A DNA stretch of 64,000 bases from Diplolepis rosae (GCA_030998225.1 JAPYXD010000738.1:2914001-2978000); one strand, 5' to 3'. Shown: positions 32,978 to 46,810, counted from the first letter of the stretch. The notes: generated by a model from the letters alone, not told the origin. Made by a program: numbers and translations.

Positions 32978-35900
32978 CAGTGTCTCCAGAACGTGGGATT
33001 TTTCGGCCCCCACCACGTTCCCATCTGGGAGAAACAGAGGCAAACGTGGCGTGTCAGTGTGTCGGCTCTGCTACACGCTGCGGTCACCAGCTTCGTGTAA
33101 AGCCGAAGGTGCACGAAGACGGACTTCGTTACAATACTTGAGTTTTCAAGTTATTTTTAGATTTCACGCTTTCGTTAATCGAGTCGAAATTGAGAATTGT
33201 ATTTTTCTCGAGTACGTGCAAAAGAGGCGCGAAGCAGACGACGAATTTGAATTTACGAAGTATATAGTTCAAGAAAGAACACTTTTCTTCAATTTCTTGA
33301 AGAAAGTCTGCATGAAATAAACATCAGTATGACCTTGAAAAATTTCATGAGGATTTCAACACTTCAAAAATAAACTTTCAGTGAAATTTAGTGACAATAA
33401 ATGTATAAAATTTGAATCAATATATAATTTTCCATTCGAATTTATATACTTCTTACTAATTTTGTACATTTAACAATTTTTCAATTAGAACAATATTTTC
33501 TATCAAGATAAAATGAACATAAAATTCAAGTTCATAATTTATATTTTCAGTTATATGTTAGAAATATTTTCATCTCACATTTTTGTAGCCTAAGCACAAA
33601 CTTTTCATTCCAAAACTTAAAATCTCTACGGAAATGGAAAATTGTCTAATATCAGTAGATAAATTAAAAAGCTAAAATATGTGTTTATTGGTATTTCCAT
33701 ATTAACATATAAATATCAATCAACTTTAAATTTTACATAAAAATGTTCGGCGAAGTGTTCAAATCTTGTTACAATTTGACAAGATTTTATGGAGGAGTGC
33801 AATCTTTTGGATGAAATATTTTGTAGTTCTTAATTTGTCTGTCCGTCTGAAATCGTAGTAAGATTGGAACAGTAAACAACAAATTTTCCAATAGAATTCA
33901 GGATCAATAATAATTGATTCAGGAAATACTTCAACTCTGTAGAGCATTTTTGTATTTCGAATTCAAAATTTGTGCTTAAGCCACAAAAAAGTAAGCTGAA
34001 AATGTAGATATAAAACTAATTATGTCATGTTTATGTCTTCTTAATGGAAAATACTTTGCATATAATTCTCTAATTCGATATTTTTTTAATGTATGAACAT
34101 TCAAGAAATTGATAAATATTCCTTCTTTTCATAGGAACTAAAAATTTCCGGATAATGCTTTGATTGAGAAAGCTAAAAATTTGTCAAATATTGATATAAA
34201 TTGCAATTTTACAATTGCATTATTTTCCAAAGATTTTAACATCTCTTCAATCTTGATAATTCTTACAGAAGTTTATTTCATGTGAGTGACTTTTTCTTTT
34301 TCTAATGAAAGATTTCGTAATTCTAAATTCGGCCCAATTCGTAACATTGTAAAAAGATTTTAAAAATTCAAAAAAAATTTTTTTCTGTTTTATTCAAAGA
34401 CAATAAATATTCAATGTTTGGAATCAAAATATTAAGTAAACGATTTTTAATTTCTGGGAATAAACTGCTTTAATAAGACAATCTTTCTTCTTTGTGAGAA
34501 ATCTCAATTTTAAAATTAAAATTCTACGCATAGGATACAAAAACATAATATGAAAATACTTTTATTACAGAATTTTGAAATATACAAGTTGACCAATTTT
34601 TAATCGAGTAAATCGGCTACTTTAAGCAAAAAATTATGTTAAAAATATTTTATCAAAAAAAGTAAGACACATTAAATTACGGTTTAAAATCCACATTCAT
34701 AGATTGATGGTAAAAGCAGTTTAAAGGTTTTTAATCTTACGTTTTAGTGACGTATGCACAGACTTTTAATCAGGTAAATGAAATGCTTTACAGAAAGTCG
34801 AAATTTTCTTATTACTGCACTTAATCAAATTTATAAAGTAAAAATATTTTTTAACTGATGCTTTCACTCAATTCTTTAAACATTCATTAATTGAAAAATG
34901 TACTCAAAATTTAATCTTGCAGCGTTCCAATATTCCCACAATGTTACAAAATCTTATTAATCATTATTTTAGTCGAATTATTTTCAAAATATTTAAAAAA
35001 TAAATGTAAATATTTTGATTAAATACTCTGTCAAATTTTGCATTTGACTGATCTTGCAAAATTGTTGAAAGTTTTGAATACCGATAGAAGAAACTTTAAA
35101 TGAAATTTTATGTCCATAAATGCTTAAAGTTCTATATAGAAATATCAACTACAACATTCTCAAATTTTATAAATAAACTACTAAATTCAAAAAGTTTCGG
35201 ATTTTTTTAAAAACTGTACAAATTTCAAATATGAATCAGTCAAAATCTACTGATTATCAGTGACATTTGACTGATTTAAATAACTAAAAACAGGTTACTG
35301 TGAATCAGTCAAATTTCACTGATTACTTCAGTGAAAAGTAACTGATTTAACAGTGAAAAATATTGTTTCCACTGATGATTCAGTGAAAAGGCAAATCACT
35401 GATTCAATCAGTGAAAATTTGACTGATTCAGATTTAGAGTGTATACAAATTTCAAATATAAAGTGTACTCTGTACATTAATCAAACAAATTTAGAAGATG
35501 AATATTTTAATAAATATTCCTAAATATTATTGGAATATGATACATATCGATTTAGAAAAACTTCTTCAAAGTACTCAGACATTTTTCTTATTTTACAACA
35601 TTTTTGCACCATGCTTGACCTTTGGGTAGGATTCAAGAAAAAAATTGTAGACATACTTTCATTACTTAGTAAAATACTATGAAGACTTGCTTTTTAAATT
35701 AAAGCGAAAACTTTTAAAACCTTTAACAATCGGTTGCATAGATTCTGCTCTAATCTTGGACGCAATTAGAGAAATAGGTTTTTTTGCTTTTTTTAGATCT
35801 AGTTTTTGCCTTAAACATAAAAGAAAGAAAACACATTTGAAATATTAAAATAAAAAAGCTGGTTCATTCTTAGAGAATCCCAAATATTCTGAAATAAACC

Positions 35901-38900
35901 TCCTTTCCACACCACCACGGAGGTAGAGTTTAAGGCTCGTTTTTTTACGTGGTATCCCCTGTAGGCCTAGTCCACGTCCTACGAAACGAAAAGGGTTTTT
36001 GCTTTCAAGCAAAAAGAAAAAAGGAAAAAAATGAAGCAAAGTGGTAAAAAACGCTACAAATGTATCCCGTACTTCAGGCTTGCCTCTATCAAATGCCAGT
36101 ATACGTCGAACAAAAATGTTTTGTTTTTAATCAAATAATGAAGAAGTTTGATTAATTCGGGATGATTTGGGGTGCTTGATTATTGTGAGTCCCCTTGCCT
36201 CTCACTTATGCCCAAAGCGTGATATTACTCAATTTCAGAATGTATTCTTACTCACAAAATAATAATTAAAACTAAACAATTTCCAGACCCGAGGCACGCG
36301 AAGAAAGAAATAAAGAACGTATCTCTGATATAAGAAATAAAATGTCATTATTTTGTGAGTAAGAAAGGGGTTTGAAATTGATTAACGCCATGCCTTGGCC
36401 ATTAGAATTAATCCTCTCCTTCGTGAGCGGAGAGCGACAAACCACTTTCCCTATCACTTTCTGTCATCTCATATAGATTTTCGGTCATTAATTGCAAATG
36501 CTTCGAAGTGATGCTCGTTGTTCTGGCTGTTTCAGCTCTCGCCTTTAGGGCTGATCGAGTAACACAAATTGAGTTGACCGTCCTGTTTCCTAAGCGATTT
36601 CTTTTGGGAGTTTTCGCGTCCGTGAGCATGGAGAAACCTCGCTCCGCCTCAGCATTTGAATGAGGAAGACTCCGAACATGATTCAATACTGAGGTCAAAT
36701 TTGGAAAAAGTTTTTCTCCTGTACTCGTCGAAGATACACCGATACTAGACCACATTTCGTCAAAAGATAAATTCGACCACTTCTCTTTGAGTTCCTGTCT
36801 GATTTTGAGTAAAGAATCCCACTCTTTTTGTACACCTATTCTATCAAACGACCCTAAATCTTGACAAACTTTCCAGACCCTAGGAAAAGTTTCGCTTCGA
36901 TCAGCATAGAAAGCTACTTGAGGCCGGAAAACAGCAACGCAAGATAAAAAGATGTCATCAAAAGGAAGTCGATTGCAAATTTCTTCGCTTGCTGTGACAT
37001 AAAATTTCAAGCAATTACGAAGAAATAGATCAACTTCTACTATTTGCAATTTCTAGTTTGTAAGTTGCTGCTGGAAATATTCTCGCGTTTCCTTACCAAC
37101 GTCAATGTCTTGAAGCGGCTTTTGATTACTAGGATCTGCAAAGTTAACATTTCTAATGATTTGAAAGAATAAATTCGGTTGAAGAAGACCCTCTTTCAAA
37201 TAACTGCTAAGAATCCATACGAAGAATTTAGCCGAGTTTGGCTGGAGTTCCTGACAGAAAATGTCGTTGGCTCCACATATCGAACCATTAATGACAGCCA
37301 CTTTTCTAGAGTCCTGTCGATCGTTTCGTCTTCGTACACTGAAAATGATTGCTTACGCAAAATATTTGCCATGCGATCAGTTTCAGCAGCACATACGACG
37401 TTATTTACAACTCGGACCATTTTAGTGTGGCTCAATCTAACTTCTTTTAAAACCGAAAGTTCCATATCTTGGAAAAGTCCTATCAATTCTGATAAAATCG
37501 CGAATGTAAATTATGCTCTACGAAAAATGTACTAATCCTAATCTCTGCTTCTTGTACTTTCTGTTTGAAAGTAACACTTTCCGGAATCGTGGAATTTGTG
37601 AATTCTGAAGCAGAATAACTTGCTACACAAGGTTCAACACTGTAAGAATTGGCAGTTACATTAGAAGAATTTTCACTTACTACTCGATAACATTCTAATT
37701 TATTTGAAAACTCTTGCTTCTTTCTGTGTGGTAAAGATGCTTCATGCTTTTCAATTTCCGATTTGCCACATAGCAACGTTTCATTGCAAATTTTGCAATG
37801 AAATCTTGTTTCATCTGCTAATGTAACCACCCACTCTCTCCACGACGGACATTCATCAAACCATCCCAACTGAAAGTTTTTTGCATTTTTCATGACTTTT
37901 CTAGCGGGTTGACATTCGTTTGAACCAGAGTTCAAACGGTGGTCAACCTTCGTTTGAACCTGGCTGTCCTACAAAACACTCGAATTTGGGTCAATCGGAT
38001 TACTGATTGTGAACAATAAATTATACGTCGAAGGAAAACAGAATTATTTGAAAAGAATTAATAAGATGAAAAGTCGATAAAATTGAGCGAATGTGAATAA
38101 TTTGTAATCTGCACACAAATTAAGTTTCACAAAATAAACTTACCCACAAGCATCAAACAGTAACGTACGTAAGAGCACTCACGTATCACCAAATAATAAT
38201 ATAATATTCTTACTTTTTCCGTTTTCAATAAGGAATTACGATAAAAATATGAAGAATCCACACTCTTGCCTTCTCAAATAACGCATAAAGCGAGAATCAA
38301 GTATATCTTAGAAGAAAACAAAAGAAGGTTGCTATTATTATTTGTTTTCGTCTCCAATTTGACCTCTATACCGTTCGTTTGCGATATAAAACATTGGTAA
38401 CTTTTTGGCTATTAATCTGATTGAGCTACAACTTTTCAGAAAACTTTCTTTACTAAAGTATTAAAATTTTTCTCCTGTAGATAGTTTCAGAAAATGTAGA
38501 CACTTAACACAATATTAAGAAAATCGTAAAATTCTGAAAATTTGTTAAGCTCGCGCGAGTGGAAGTAGAGAAAACAATTTTTTTTTAAAATGTACTTCTC
38601 CCAATTACTTGAAAAATTAGAAGTTTTAAAAATTTTTGCAAAAGGAAAAACGATGTGACTTGAAAGTGTGTACAAGTCCTTGAAATTCAAATTCGAACGA
38701 TTTTTATAATTAATTATCCTGTACATTTAAAGATACAATTTTTGTATTTGGAATAAGTTTTCTGCAATTACGAAAAAATTTATTTAGAGTACATAAAATT
38801 TATTGAACTATTACTAGTAAACTCTACCTCCGTGGTGGTGTGGAAAGGAGTTTTATTTCAGAATATTTGGGATTCTCTAAGAATGGACCAGCTTTTTTAT

Positions 38901-41772
38901 TTTAATATTTCAAATGTGTTTTCTTTCTTTTATGTTTAAGGCAAAAACTAGATCTGAAAAAAGCAAAAAAACCTATTTCCCTAATTGCGTCCAAGATTAG
39001 AGCAGAATCTATGCAACCGATTGTTAAAGGTTTTAAAAGTTTTCGCTTTAATTTAAAAAGCAAGTCTTCATTGTATTTTACTAAGTAATGAAAGTATGTC
39101 TACAATTGTTTTCTTGAATCCTACCCAAAGGTCAAACATGGTGCAAAAATGTCGTAAAATAAGAAAAATGTCTGAGTACTTTGAAGAAGTTTTTCTAAAT
39201 CGATATGTATCATATTACAATAATATTTAGGAATATTTATTAAAATATTCATCTTCTAAATTTGTTTGATTAATGTACAGAGTACACTTTATATTTGAAA
39301 TTTGTATACAATCTAAATCGAAATCAGTCAAATTTTCACTGATTGAATCAGTGATTTGCCTTTTCACTGAATCATCAGTGGAAACAATATTTTTCACTGT
39401 TAAAACAGTTACTTTTCACTGAGGTAATCAGTGAAATTTGACTGATTCACAGTAACCTGTTTTTAGTTATTTAAATCAGTCAAATTTCACTGATAATCAG
39501 TAGATTTTGACTGATTCATATTTGAAATTTGTACAGTTTTTAAAAAAATCCGAAACTTTTTGAATTTAGTAGTATATTTATAAAATTTGAGAATGTTGCA
39601 GTTGATATTTCTATATAGAACTTTAAGCATTTATGGACATAAAATTTCATTTAAAGTTTCTTCTATCGGTATTCAAAACTTTCAACAATTTTGCAAGATT
39701 AGTCAAATGCAAAATTTGACAGAGTATTTAATCAAAATATTTACATTTATTTTTTAAATATTTTGAAAATAATTCGACTAAAATAATGATTAATAAGATT
39801 TTGTAACATTGTGGGAATATTGGAACGCTGCAAGATTAAATTTTGAGTACAATTTTCAATTAATGAATGTTTAAAGAATTGAGTGAAAGCATCAATTAAA
39901 AAGCTTTTTACTTTATAAATTTGATTAAGTGCAGTAATAAGAAAATTTTGACTTTCTATAAAGCATTTCATTTATCTGATTAAAAGTCTGTGCATACGTC
40001 ACTAAAACGTAAGATTAAAAAACTTTAAACTGCTTTTACCATCAATCTATGAATGTGGATTTTAAACCGTAATTTAATGTGTCTTATTTTTTTTGATAAA
40101 ATATTTTTAACATAATTTTTTGCTTAAAGTAGCCGATTTACTCTATTAAAAATTGGTCAACTTGTATATTTCAATATTCTGTAATAAAAGTATTTTCATA
40201 TTATGTTTTTGTATCCTATGCGTAGAATTTTAATTTTTAAATTGAGATTTCTCACAAAGAAGAAAGATTGTCTTATTAAAGCAGTTTATTCCCAGAAATT
40301 AAAAATCGTTTACTTAATATTTCGATTCCAAACATTGAATATTTATTGTCTTTGAATAAACCAGAAAAAAAAATTTTTTGAAGTTTTAAAATCTTTTTAC
40401 AATGTTACGAATTGGACCGAATTTAGAATTACGAAATCTTTCATTAGAAAAAGAAAAAGTCACTCACATGAAATAAACTTATGTAAGAATTATCAAGATT
40501 GAAGAGATGTTAAAATATTTGGAAAATAATGCAATTGTAAAATTGCAATTTATATCAATATTTGACAAATTTTTAGCTTTCTCAATCAAAGCATTATCCG
40601 GAAATTTTTAGTTCCTATGAAAAGAAGGAATATTTATCAATTTCTTGAATGTTCATACATTAAAAAAATATCGAATTAGAGAATTATATGCAAAGTATTT
40701 TCCATTAAGAAGACATAAACATGACATAATTAGTTTTATATCTACATTTTCAGCTTACTTTTTTGTGGCTTAAGCACAAATTTTGAATTCGAAATACAAA
40801 AATGCTCTACAGAGTTGAAGTATTTCCTGAATCAATTATTATTGATCCTGAATTCTATTGGAAAATTTGTTGTTTACTGTTCCAATCTTACTACGATTTC
40901 AGACGGACAGACAAATTAAGAACTACAAAATATTTCATCCAAAAGATTGCACTCCTCCATAAAATCTTGTCAAATTGTAACAAGATTTGAACACTTCGAA
41001 CGAACATTTTTATGTAAAATTTAAAGTTGATTGATATTTATATGTTAATATGGAAATACCAATAAACACATATTTTAGCTTTTTAATTTATCTACTGCTA
41101 TTAGACAATTTTCCATTTCCTTAGAGATTTTAAGTTTTGGAATGAAAAGTTTGTGCTTAGGCTACAAAAATGTGAGATGAAAATATTTCTAACATATAAC
41201 TGAAAATATAAATTATGAACTTGAATTTTATGTTCATTTTATCTTGATAGAAAATATTGTTCTAATTGAAAAATTGTTAAATGTACAAAATTAGTAAGAA
41301 GTATATATATTTGAATGGAAAATTATATATTGATTCAAATTTTATACATTTATTGTCACTAAATTTCACTGAAAGTTTATTTTTGAAGTGTTGAAATCCT
41401 CATGAAATTTTCCAAGATCATACTGATGTTTATTTCATGCAGACTTTCTTCAAGAAATTGAAGAAAAGTGTTATTTCTTGAACTATATACTTCGTAAATT
41501 CAAATTCGTCGTCTGCTTCGCGCCTCTTTTGCACGTACTCGAGAAAAATACAATTCTTAATTTCGACTCGATAAACGAAATCGTGAGATCTAAAAATAAC
41601 TTGAAAACTCACGCATTGTAACGAAGTCCGTCTTCGTGCACCTTCGGCTTTACACGAAGCTGGTGACCGCAGCGTGTAGCAGAGCCGACACACTGACACG
41701 CCACGTTTGCATGTGTTTCTCCCAGATGGGAACGTGGTGGGGGCCGAAAAATCCCACGTTCTGGAGACACTG
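32978..41772. mobile_element. hAT transposon copy 2, long TIRs, no target duplication
   Basis: Same family as 973-11808: CAGTGTCTCCAGAACGTGGG at the left and its inverse at the right, with arms 32978-35932 and 38818-41772. Flanking octamers TTCGACGG (32970-32977) and ATTCTTTC (41773-41780) do not match. Left flank is a tandem repeat and right flank is gypsy integrase. Length 8,795 bp; it lacks the 1.4-kb insertion and carries a 0.6-kb deletion in the transposase. Confidence 0.9.
36408..37935 (-). pseudogene. hAT transposase of copy 2, internally deleted
   Basis: Minus-strand pieces: 37483-37935 (BED finger with Cys intact, CKICNETLLCGK), 37196-37486 (first catalytic Asp, YEDETIDRTLEKW), 37053-37301 (linker) and 36408-37049 (hATC region, SNAEAERGFSML). 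About 620 bp corresponding to copy 1 6670-7287 are missing, deleting the second catalytic Asp, the CVSH motif and SETRWL. CCTGA flanks the lost piece in copy 1. There are further frameshifts near 37490, an in-frame stop at about 37051 (TAG where copy 1 has AAG), and a lost start Met. Confidence 0.88.
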
Positions 41773-42778
41773 ATTCTTTCTGAAGCCCATGATGTACCCC
41801 AGGCAGATCATCTAGGAATAGAAAAAACTTATAAGCGTATTGCAATAGATTATTTTTGGCCAGGTTGTTTTCAAGATATAGTAAATTATATTAAGAAATG
41901 TGAAATTTGTCAGACTTGTAAAGTGGATCAAAAAGCTCCAGCTGGAATGATGGGTGAAAGAATAGTTGAACAACCTTGGATGATTGTTGCAGCAGATATA
42001 ATGGGACCACTTCCTCGTAGTAAAACAGGTTATTAATATGTTTTAGATATTCAGGATTTTTTACTAAAATGATTGAATGCGTTCCTTTACGTAAAGCTAC
42101 GGGAAAGAAAATTAATGACGCTTTTAGAAATTTAGTTATGAATCGCTGGGGAACCCCACAGGTCATTCATACTGACAATGGTTCGGAATTTGTTAATCAT
42201 ATTATGCAATCTTTTAGTGAAGAATTTAATATTCATTTATCAACAATCCCTCCCTTTCATCCACAAGCTGATCCAGTAGAACGTGTAAACCGTGTACTCA
42301 AAACCATGATAGTTTCCTTTATTGTTAAGATCACAGAACTTGGGATATACATATATCTTCATTTTTAAATTATGGTACGGATCCTAAATCTATTAATTCT
42401 ATGCGTCGTACTATAGAATCTAAATTAGCAATTGAACCCCAGTCATCCGAGCTTTGGAAGGAAAGAATGAAGAAAATACAAGTCATGAAAGATTGGATCA
42501 TTAGAAATTTCGATAAGGCTTATCAAAAACAATCTAAGCAATATAATTTACGTCGTCGTCAATTGCATTTCTCATTAGGAGATTTGGTTCTTAATAGAAA
42601 TAGAATACAATCATCTAAAGTAACAGATATTGCTGCTGAATTAAATCCTAAATTTGTGGGTCCTTTTAAAATTATTAAGATTCTCTCCCCAACAGTTTAT
42701 GAAATTGGAGATTTGATTGGAAATAAAATAAATAAAGTTCACATAAAAGATTTGAAACCCTTTATCCCGAGCAATTAG
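41773..42778 (+). pseudogene. Gypsy X integrase (pol 3' part)
   Basis: The frame begins directly at the hAT end. It has the HHCC zinc finger (EAHDVPQADHLG, then CEICQTC), then the core: Asp in AADIMGPLP, Asp in HTDNGSEFVN, Glu in PVERVNRVL, so the D,D,E triad is visible. The tail contains GPFKIIKILSPTVYEI, a GPY/F-type module. A stop lies at about 42034 (KTGY then TAA), and a shift plus small deletion lies near 42310-42370. Protease, RT and RNase H of this element are absent because the hAT junction replaces them. Confidence 0.85.
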
Positions 42779-42881
42779 GATATAGATATAATTTACTTCT
42801 TCTTAATTATTTTTTTTATAGATCCCTGAGTTTTGCCAGATCCTTCATCCCACATAAACTAATGAAAAAATTTATGAATCA

Positions 42882-43562
42882 ATGGAAGGCGAAGAAACAA
42901 TCCCGTTTGAAGTATTTCAAGACCTCAGGAATAAATACATTAGAATATTAAAGGATTATCGATCTTTGAAGAATAAATATGATGTATTAATTGAGCCTGA
43001 AGAAATTGTTGCAGAATGGACTCAAGAAGATAAGATCAAGGCAGCGCGATATCCCGGATGGGAATATATAAAGCCATTTAGTCAAATACTAACAAAAATT
43101 AGTATTGAACACCCACAATTAATCAGGATATTAGGAGAAGCCCATGTTGCAGAGGATGAGTTTAGGAATGTTATGGCACCAGCTAAAAATATCAGAGAAA
43201 TTTGTGAATCTGATGCTACAACTCAAACCCCAAGTGGATTTGGAAACCCAGATAAAAATTGTGTTGAGATCCAAACTTCGCCAGAAATTTATGAATTTTC
43301 CAACTCTTCCCCCGTAACATCAAATCAGTTTCCAACAGTTCCAGAATTTGCATGCTCTCTTAACCTTGAATCGACTATTAAATGGTATAAGGAAACAGCA
43401 CGACAAGGATGTTGGAAGTGTGGCAGTTCACTTCATAAATTCAATGATTGTGATGAGCATAAAACCCAAATCTTTTGCTACAATTGTGGTGAGCCAGGAG
43501 TTACTAAATTGACTTGTCCAGATTGTCCAAATAAAAATAAAAAATACAAACTATATTATTAG
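42882..43562 (+). CDS. Gypsy X downstream ORF with zinc knuckles
   Basis: 226 aa, intact. Residues 1-45 look coiled-coil (FQDLRNKYIRILKDYRSLKN), then an acidic/neutral middle, then CWKCGSSLHKFNDC (CX2CX4HX4C) and a variant CYNCGEPGVTKLTCPDC near the C-terminus. It lies about 100 bp after the integrase stop, where an env gene would be in errantiviruses, but has no signal peptide or membrane segment. A smaller related ORF follows integrase in element Y (49579-49839). It may be a displaced nucleic-acid-binding protein of this lineage. Function unknown. Confidence 0.7.
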   Translation: MEGEETIPFEVFQDLRNKYIRILKDYRSLKNKYDVLIEPEEIVAEWTQEDKIKAARYPGWEYIKPFSQILTKISIEHPQLIRILGEAHVAEDEFRNVMAPAKNIREICESDATTQTPSGFGNPDKNCVEIQTSPEIYEFSNSSPVTSNQFPTVPEFACSLNLESTIKWYKETARQGCWKCGSSLHKFNDCDEHKTQIFCYNCGEPGVTKLTCPDCPNKNKKYKLYY

Positions 43563-44250
43563 CTAGATTCAGTGATGCTACCTGAAAAATGAAATGTAGA
43601 TTATTATTGAGATAAATATTGTTAATTTAGTAATGTTAATTTAAGATCCTCAATTGTTAACTATTAATTTTTAGTTTCCGCTGTAATTATTCAATTGGGT
43701 AATTTCTTTCAATATTTGTCCACCCAAATATCGAATTCAATAAAATAATAAAAAAATAAAAAGTAGTTGATATGGATTATAATGAATTAAATAAAATTAT
43801 TAATAAAGATTTATTATATTATAAAAAAAAAAAAATGATTTCCTTTTTTTTTGTTTTGTTCTGTTTATTATTTGATTCAGTCATGGAGTTCCGTGTAACG
43901 TTGTTTAGCTTCCTTCTGATTTTCACTTTAAACCTTGCCTGTTGATTAGAACTTTCTTGTTTTCTAAATTCAGAATTGCGTATTAAATTCTGCAACCTCA
44001 TGGATATAAGTCCGTATTGTGTTATAATTTTAAAATTACTAACGTCATATTTTAAGAAATTAATAAGTCATATTTTTACGAAGATAATCATATTTAATCA
44101 CTATGATTTGCTGGAATAAATTTTTAAACGATCTGTAGTAAACATATTCACAGAATAAAAATCCATCTATTGGGCTAGAGATGATTGCATTTAAATTGGT
44201 TATCACCTTGGGTTTAAGACCTCATCGGTCCTTTCTTAGGGGAGGACAGT
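43563..44250 (+). other. Gypsy X 3' non-coding region with polypurine tract
   Basis: AT-rich with no ORF of note. It ends in TTAGGGGAGGACAG (about 44237-44249), a plausible polypurine tract immediately before the LTR start TGTGACGTTG. Confidence 0.65.
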
Positions 44251-44520
44251 TGTGACGTTGCAAAATCCTTGCAAGTCACAAGTTAAAGTATTTCGGAATT
44301 TAGAAAACTTATGATACTACAATTTTGAATATTACTAATTTCGCGTTTTATAAGCTCCGGAAGCTGCACGGTTTTCCAAGACTTACGTTAACAATTAAAA
44401 TCCTTTAAATTTAAGAATTGATTTTGCCTATTTTTTCGGTTTATTTATGAAATTCAACTGAGACTCAGAGACTTCAAGAGACTTCAGTAAGCATTTGGGA
44501 CGCCTTTTGTTACTTGAAAT
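44251..44520 (+). repeat. Gypsy X 3' LTR, start (end undefined)
   Basis: Begins TGTGACGTTGC next to the polypurine tract. The right boundary is unclear because the sequence passes into the nucleocapsid of element Y near 44523. No second copy is in the window. Confidence 0.55.
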
Positions 44521-44522
44521 CA

Positions 44523-44817
44523 AAGTAGGAATCTCAATCAAAATCCGCATTTTAATCAAAGACCAAATTTTAATATGAATTACAGTCAAAACAGAAATCA
44601 AAATCCAAATTTCAATCAGAACCTAAATCCAGGTCAAAACTTTGAAGTTATTTGCTATTTATGTAATACACCAGGACATACATCTAAGAATTGCAACAAT
44701 CAAATAAATAAAAATCAACATTTACAACAACAACAAAAACAACCACAACAACAAGAGTTTAATCAACAGGTAAACTCCAATGCCCTTCCCGGAACGGGTG
44801 CACAAAGGAGGGCTTAA
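44523..44817 (+). pseudogene. Gypsy Y gag C-terminus (nucleocapsid)
   Basis: An Asn/Gln-rich stretch (NQNPNFNQNLNPGQNF) leads to one CCHC knuckle, CYLCNTPGHTSKNC, and a Gln-rich tail ending at TAA 44815. Matrix and capsid are missing, so the element is 5'-truncated here. Pol continues in the -1 frame, as expected of gag-pol in this superfamily. Confidence 0.8.
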
Positions 44818-46780
44818 ATGAACAATTAAATGCACTTAATTTAATAGAAAACAAAACTGAAAAAGTTAATTTAAGCACAAGTAATACAATTCCTCATATA
44901 ATTTTATCAGCTGAAGGATTAAAAAACCCCATACACATGATGATAGATACAGGTGCTGGATCAAATTTAATAAAAAAACAAGCAGTCAAAACAAACGTGA
45001 AAATATTAGGTACAGAATTTTTTAGAAACAATAACGCAAAAATAAATTATGAGGAAAAACAACTTGAAATAAATAATGAAGTTTATCCCTTTGAAATGCA
45101 AGAAACTATATTGGTGCCAGCAAGAACAATTTCAGATTTTTATGCGAGAATAAAAAACAGTAACCAAAAACAGAGATTTACTCCACAGTTACACTTATGC
45201 AATGGAGTTTATTTAGGAAATGTAATTGTTTCTAATAATAACAATAAAGCGTACCTGAAAATATTCAATACAAATACACAACCTCAAAGATTAACTAGAC
45301 CAACTATTGAATTGATAGACTTTGAAGAACTATCAATACATGAGAAAACAATAAATCAGAATGGCAGAAAATTAAATTTAGGAAATGAAAAATTTAGTTT
45401 TTCACAGCAAATTTTTAATGATTTAATTACTCAGATTCCACAAACAAATGATTATCACCAATCATTCAATATTTCAAATAAAAATCGAGAAAACGCAATT
45501 AAGGAATTATTAAGATTAGATCATTTAAACAAAGAAGAAAAACAACATGTCGAAAATTTGATTGAAAAATATGCAGATCGATTTCACATTCCAGGAGAAC
45601 CTTTAGGAGCAACAACTGTCTTACAACATAACATTCCAACAACAGATGATCAACCGATATTTTCAAAACAATACACATTCCCTCCAATACATGAAGAAGA
45701 AATTTCACGTCAAGTAAATGAACTGATCGATAATAAAATTATCAAACCTTCACAATCACCATATAATACACCTGTTTGGACAGTACCTGAAAAATTAGAT
45801 TCACATGGAAATAAAAAATGGCGGATGGTACTTGATTTTCGCAAACTTAATGAAAAAAAAATTGGAGATTCGTATCCTTTACCAAATATTATCGATATCT
45901 TACACCAATTAGGATCAGCTCAATATTTTTCTGTATTTGATCTCGCCTAAGGATTTCATCAAATAAAAATAAGCCCTGAAGACTCTCATAAAACAGCTTT
46001 TTCCACCCCTTACGGACATTATGAATTCGACCGTATGCCATTTGGTTTAAAAAACGCACCTGCTACCTTTCAACGATTAATGGATTTAGTTTTAACAGGA
46101 CTTCAAGGAAATGAATTATTCGTCTACTTATATGACATTGTTTTATATGCAAATTCTTTAGAAGAACATGAAGAAAAATTCAAAAAACTAATGGAAAGAT
46201 TAAGTGAAGCAAATCTCAAATTATAGCCAGATAACAAAGACCAGACTTCTCACAACCTTTCATTTTGACAACTGATGCGTCAGGATTCGCTATAGGAGGA
46301 ATACTTTCTCAAGGCAAAATAGGTAAAGATAAACCTATAGCTTATACTTGTAGATCATTAAATGATTGTGAGAGAAAATATGATACATATGGAAAGGAAG
46401 CATTAGCAATTATTTATTGTGTAACATATTTTCGCCCTTACTTATATGGACGAAAATTTACCTTAGTCACAGATCATAAACCATTAGTATGGTTTCAAAA
46501 CTCGAAAGACCCTTGCTCACGAGTAACCAGGTGGAAATTAAAGCTAGCAGAATACGATTTTGACGTTATATATAAGGCAGGTAAGACCAATGTAAATGCA
46601 GATGCTTTATCGAGAAACCCTATTGATTTAGAAAATATTGAAAATAATATTGAAATAAATTTAATCAAACAAAAAAATGCAAAATGCATATCTGATTTAA
46701 AATATCATGAAAAGGTACCAGAAACAAATCTTACGTGCTATGAAAAAATAGATTATGATGTAATTGAAGGAAATATTTAA
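44818..46780 (+). pseudogene. Gypsy Y pol: protease, RT (defective), RNase H
   Basis: Protease active-site motif MIDTGAGSNLI at about 44937-44970. RT starts near 45600 with KWRMVLDFRKLNEKK and YFSVFDLA; a TAA follows FDLA (45948). MPFGLKNAPATFQRLM follows. The catalytic motif reads YLYDIVLY where YLDDIVLY is expected, so one catalytic Asp is Tyr. A TAG stands at 46224. The thumb/connection is deleted, joining to PDFSQPFILTTDASG at about 46240. RNase H keeps TDAS, KEALAI, TDHKPL and NADALSR acidic residues. An in-frame TAA at 46778 separates it from the next ORF. Dead as read. Confidence 0.9.
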
Positions 46781-46810
46781 GAAAATAATTTTAAGGAATC
46801 TAAACAATTT

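Noticed and set aside
42882..43562. Envelope gene of an errantivirus
   Set aside because: Position fits, but there is no signal peptide, membrane segment or glycoprotein feature; zinc knuckles are present instead.
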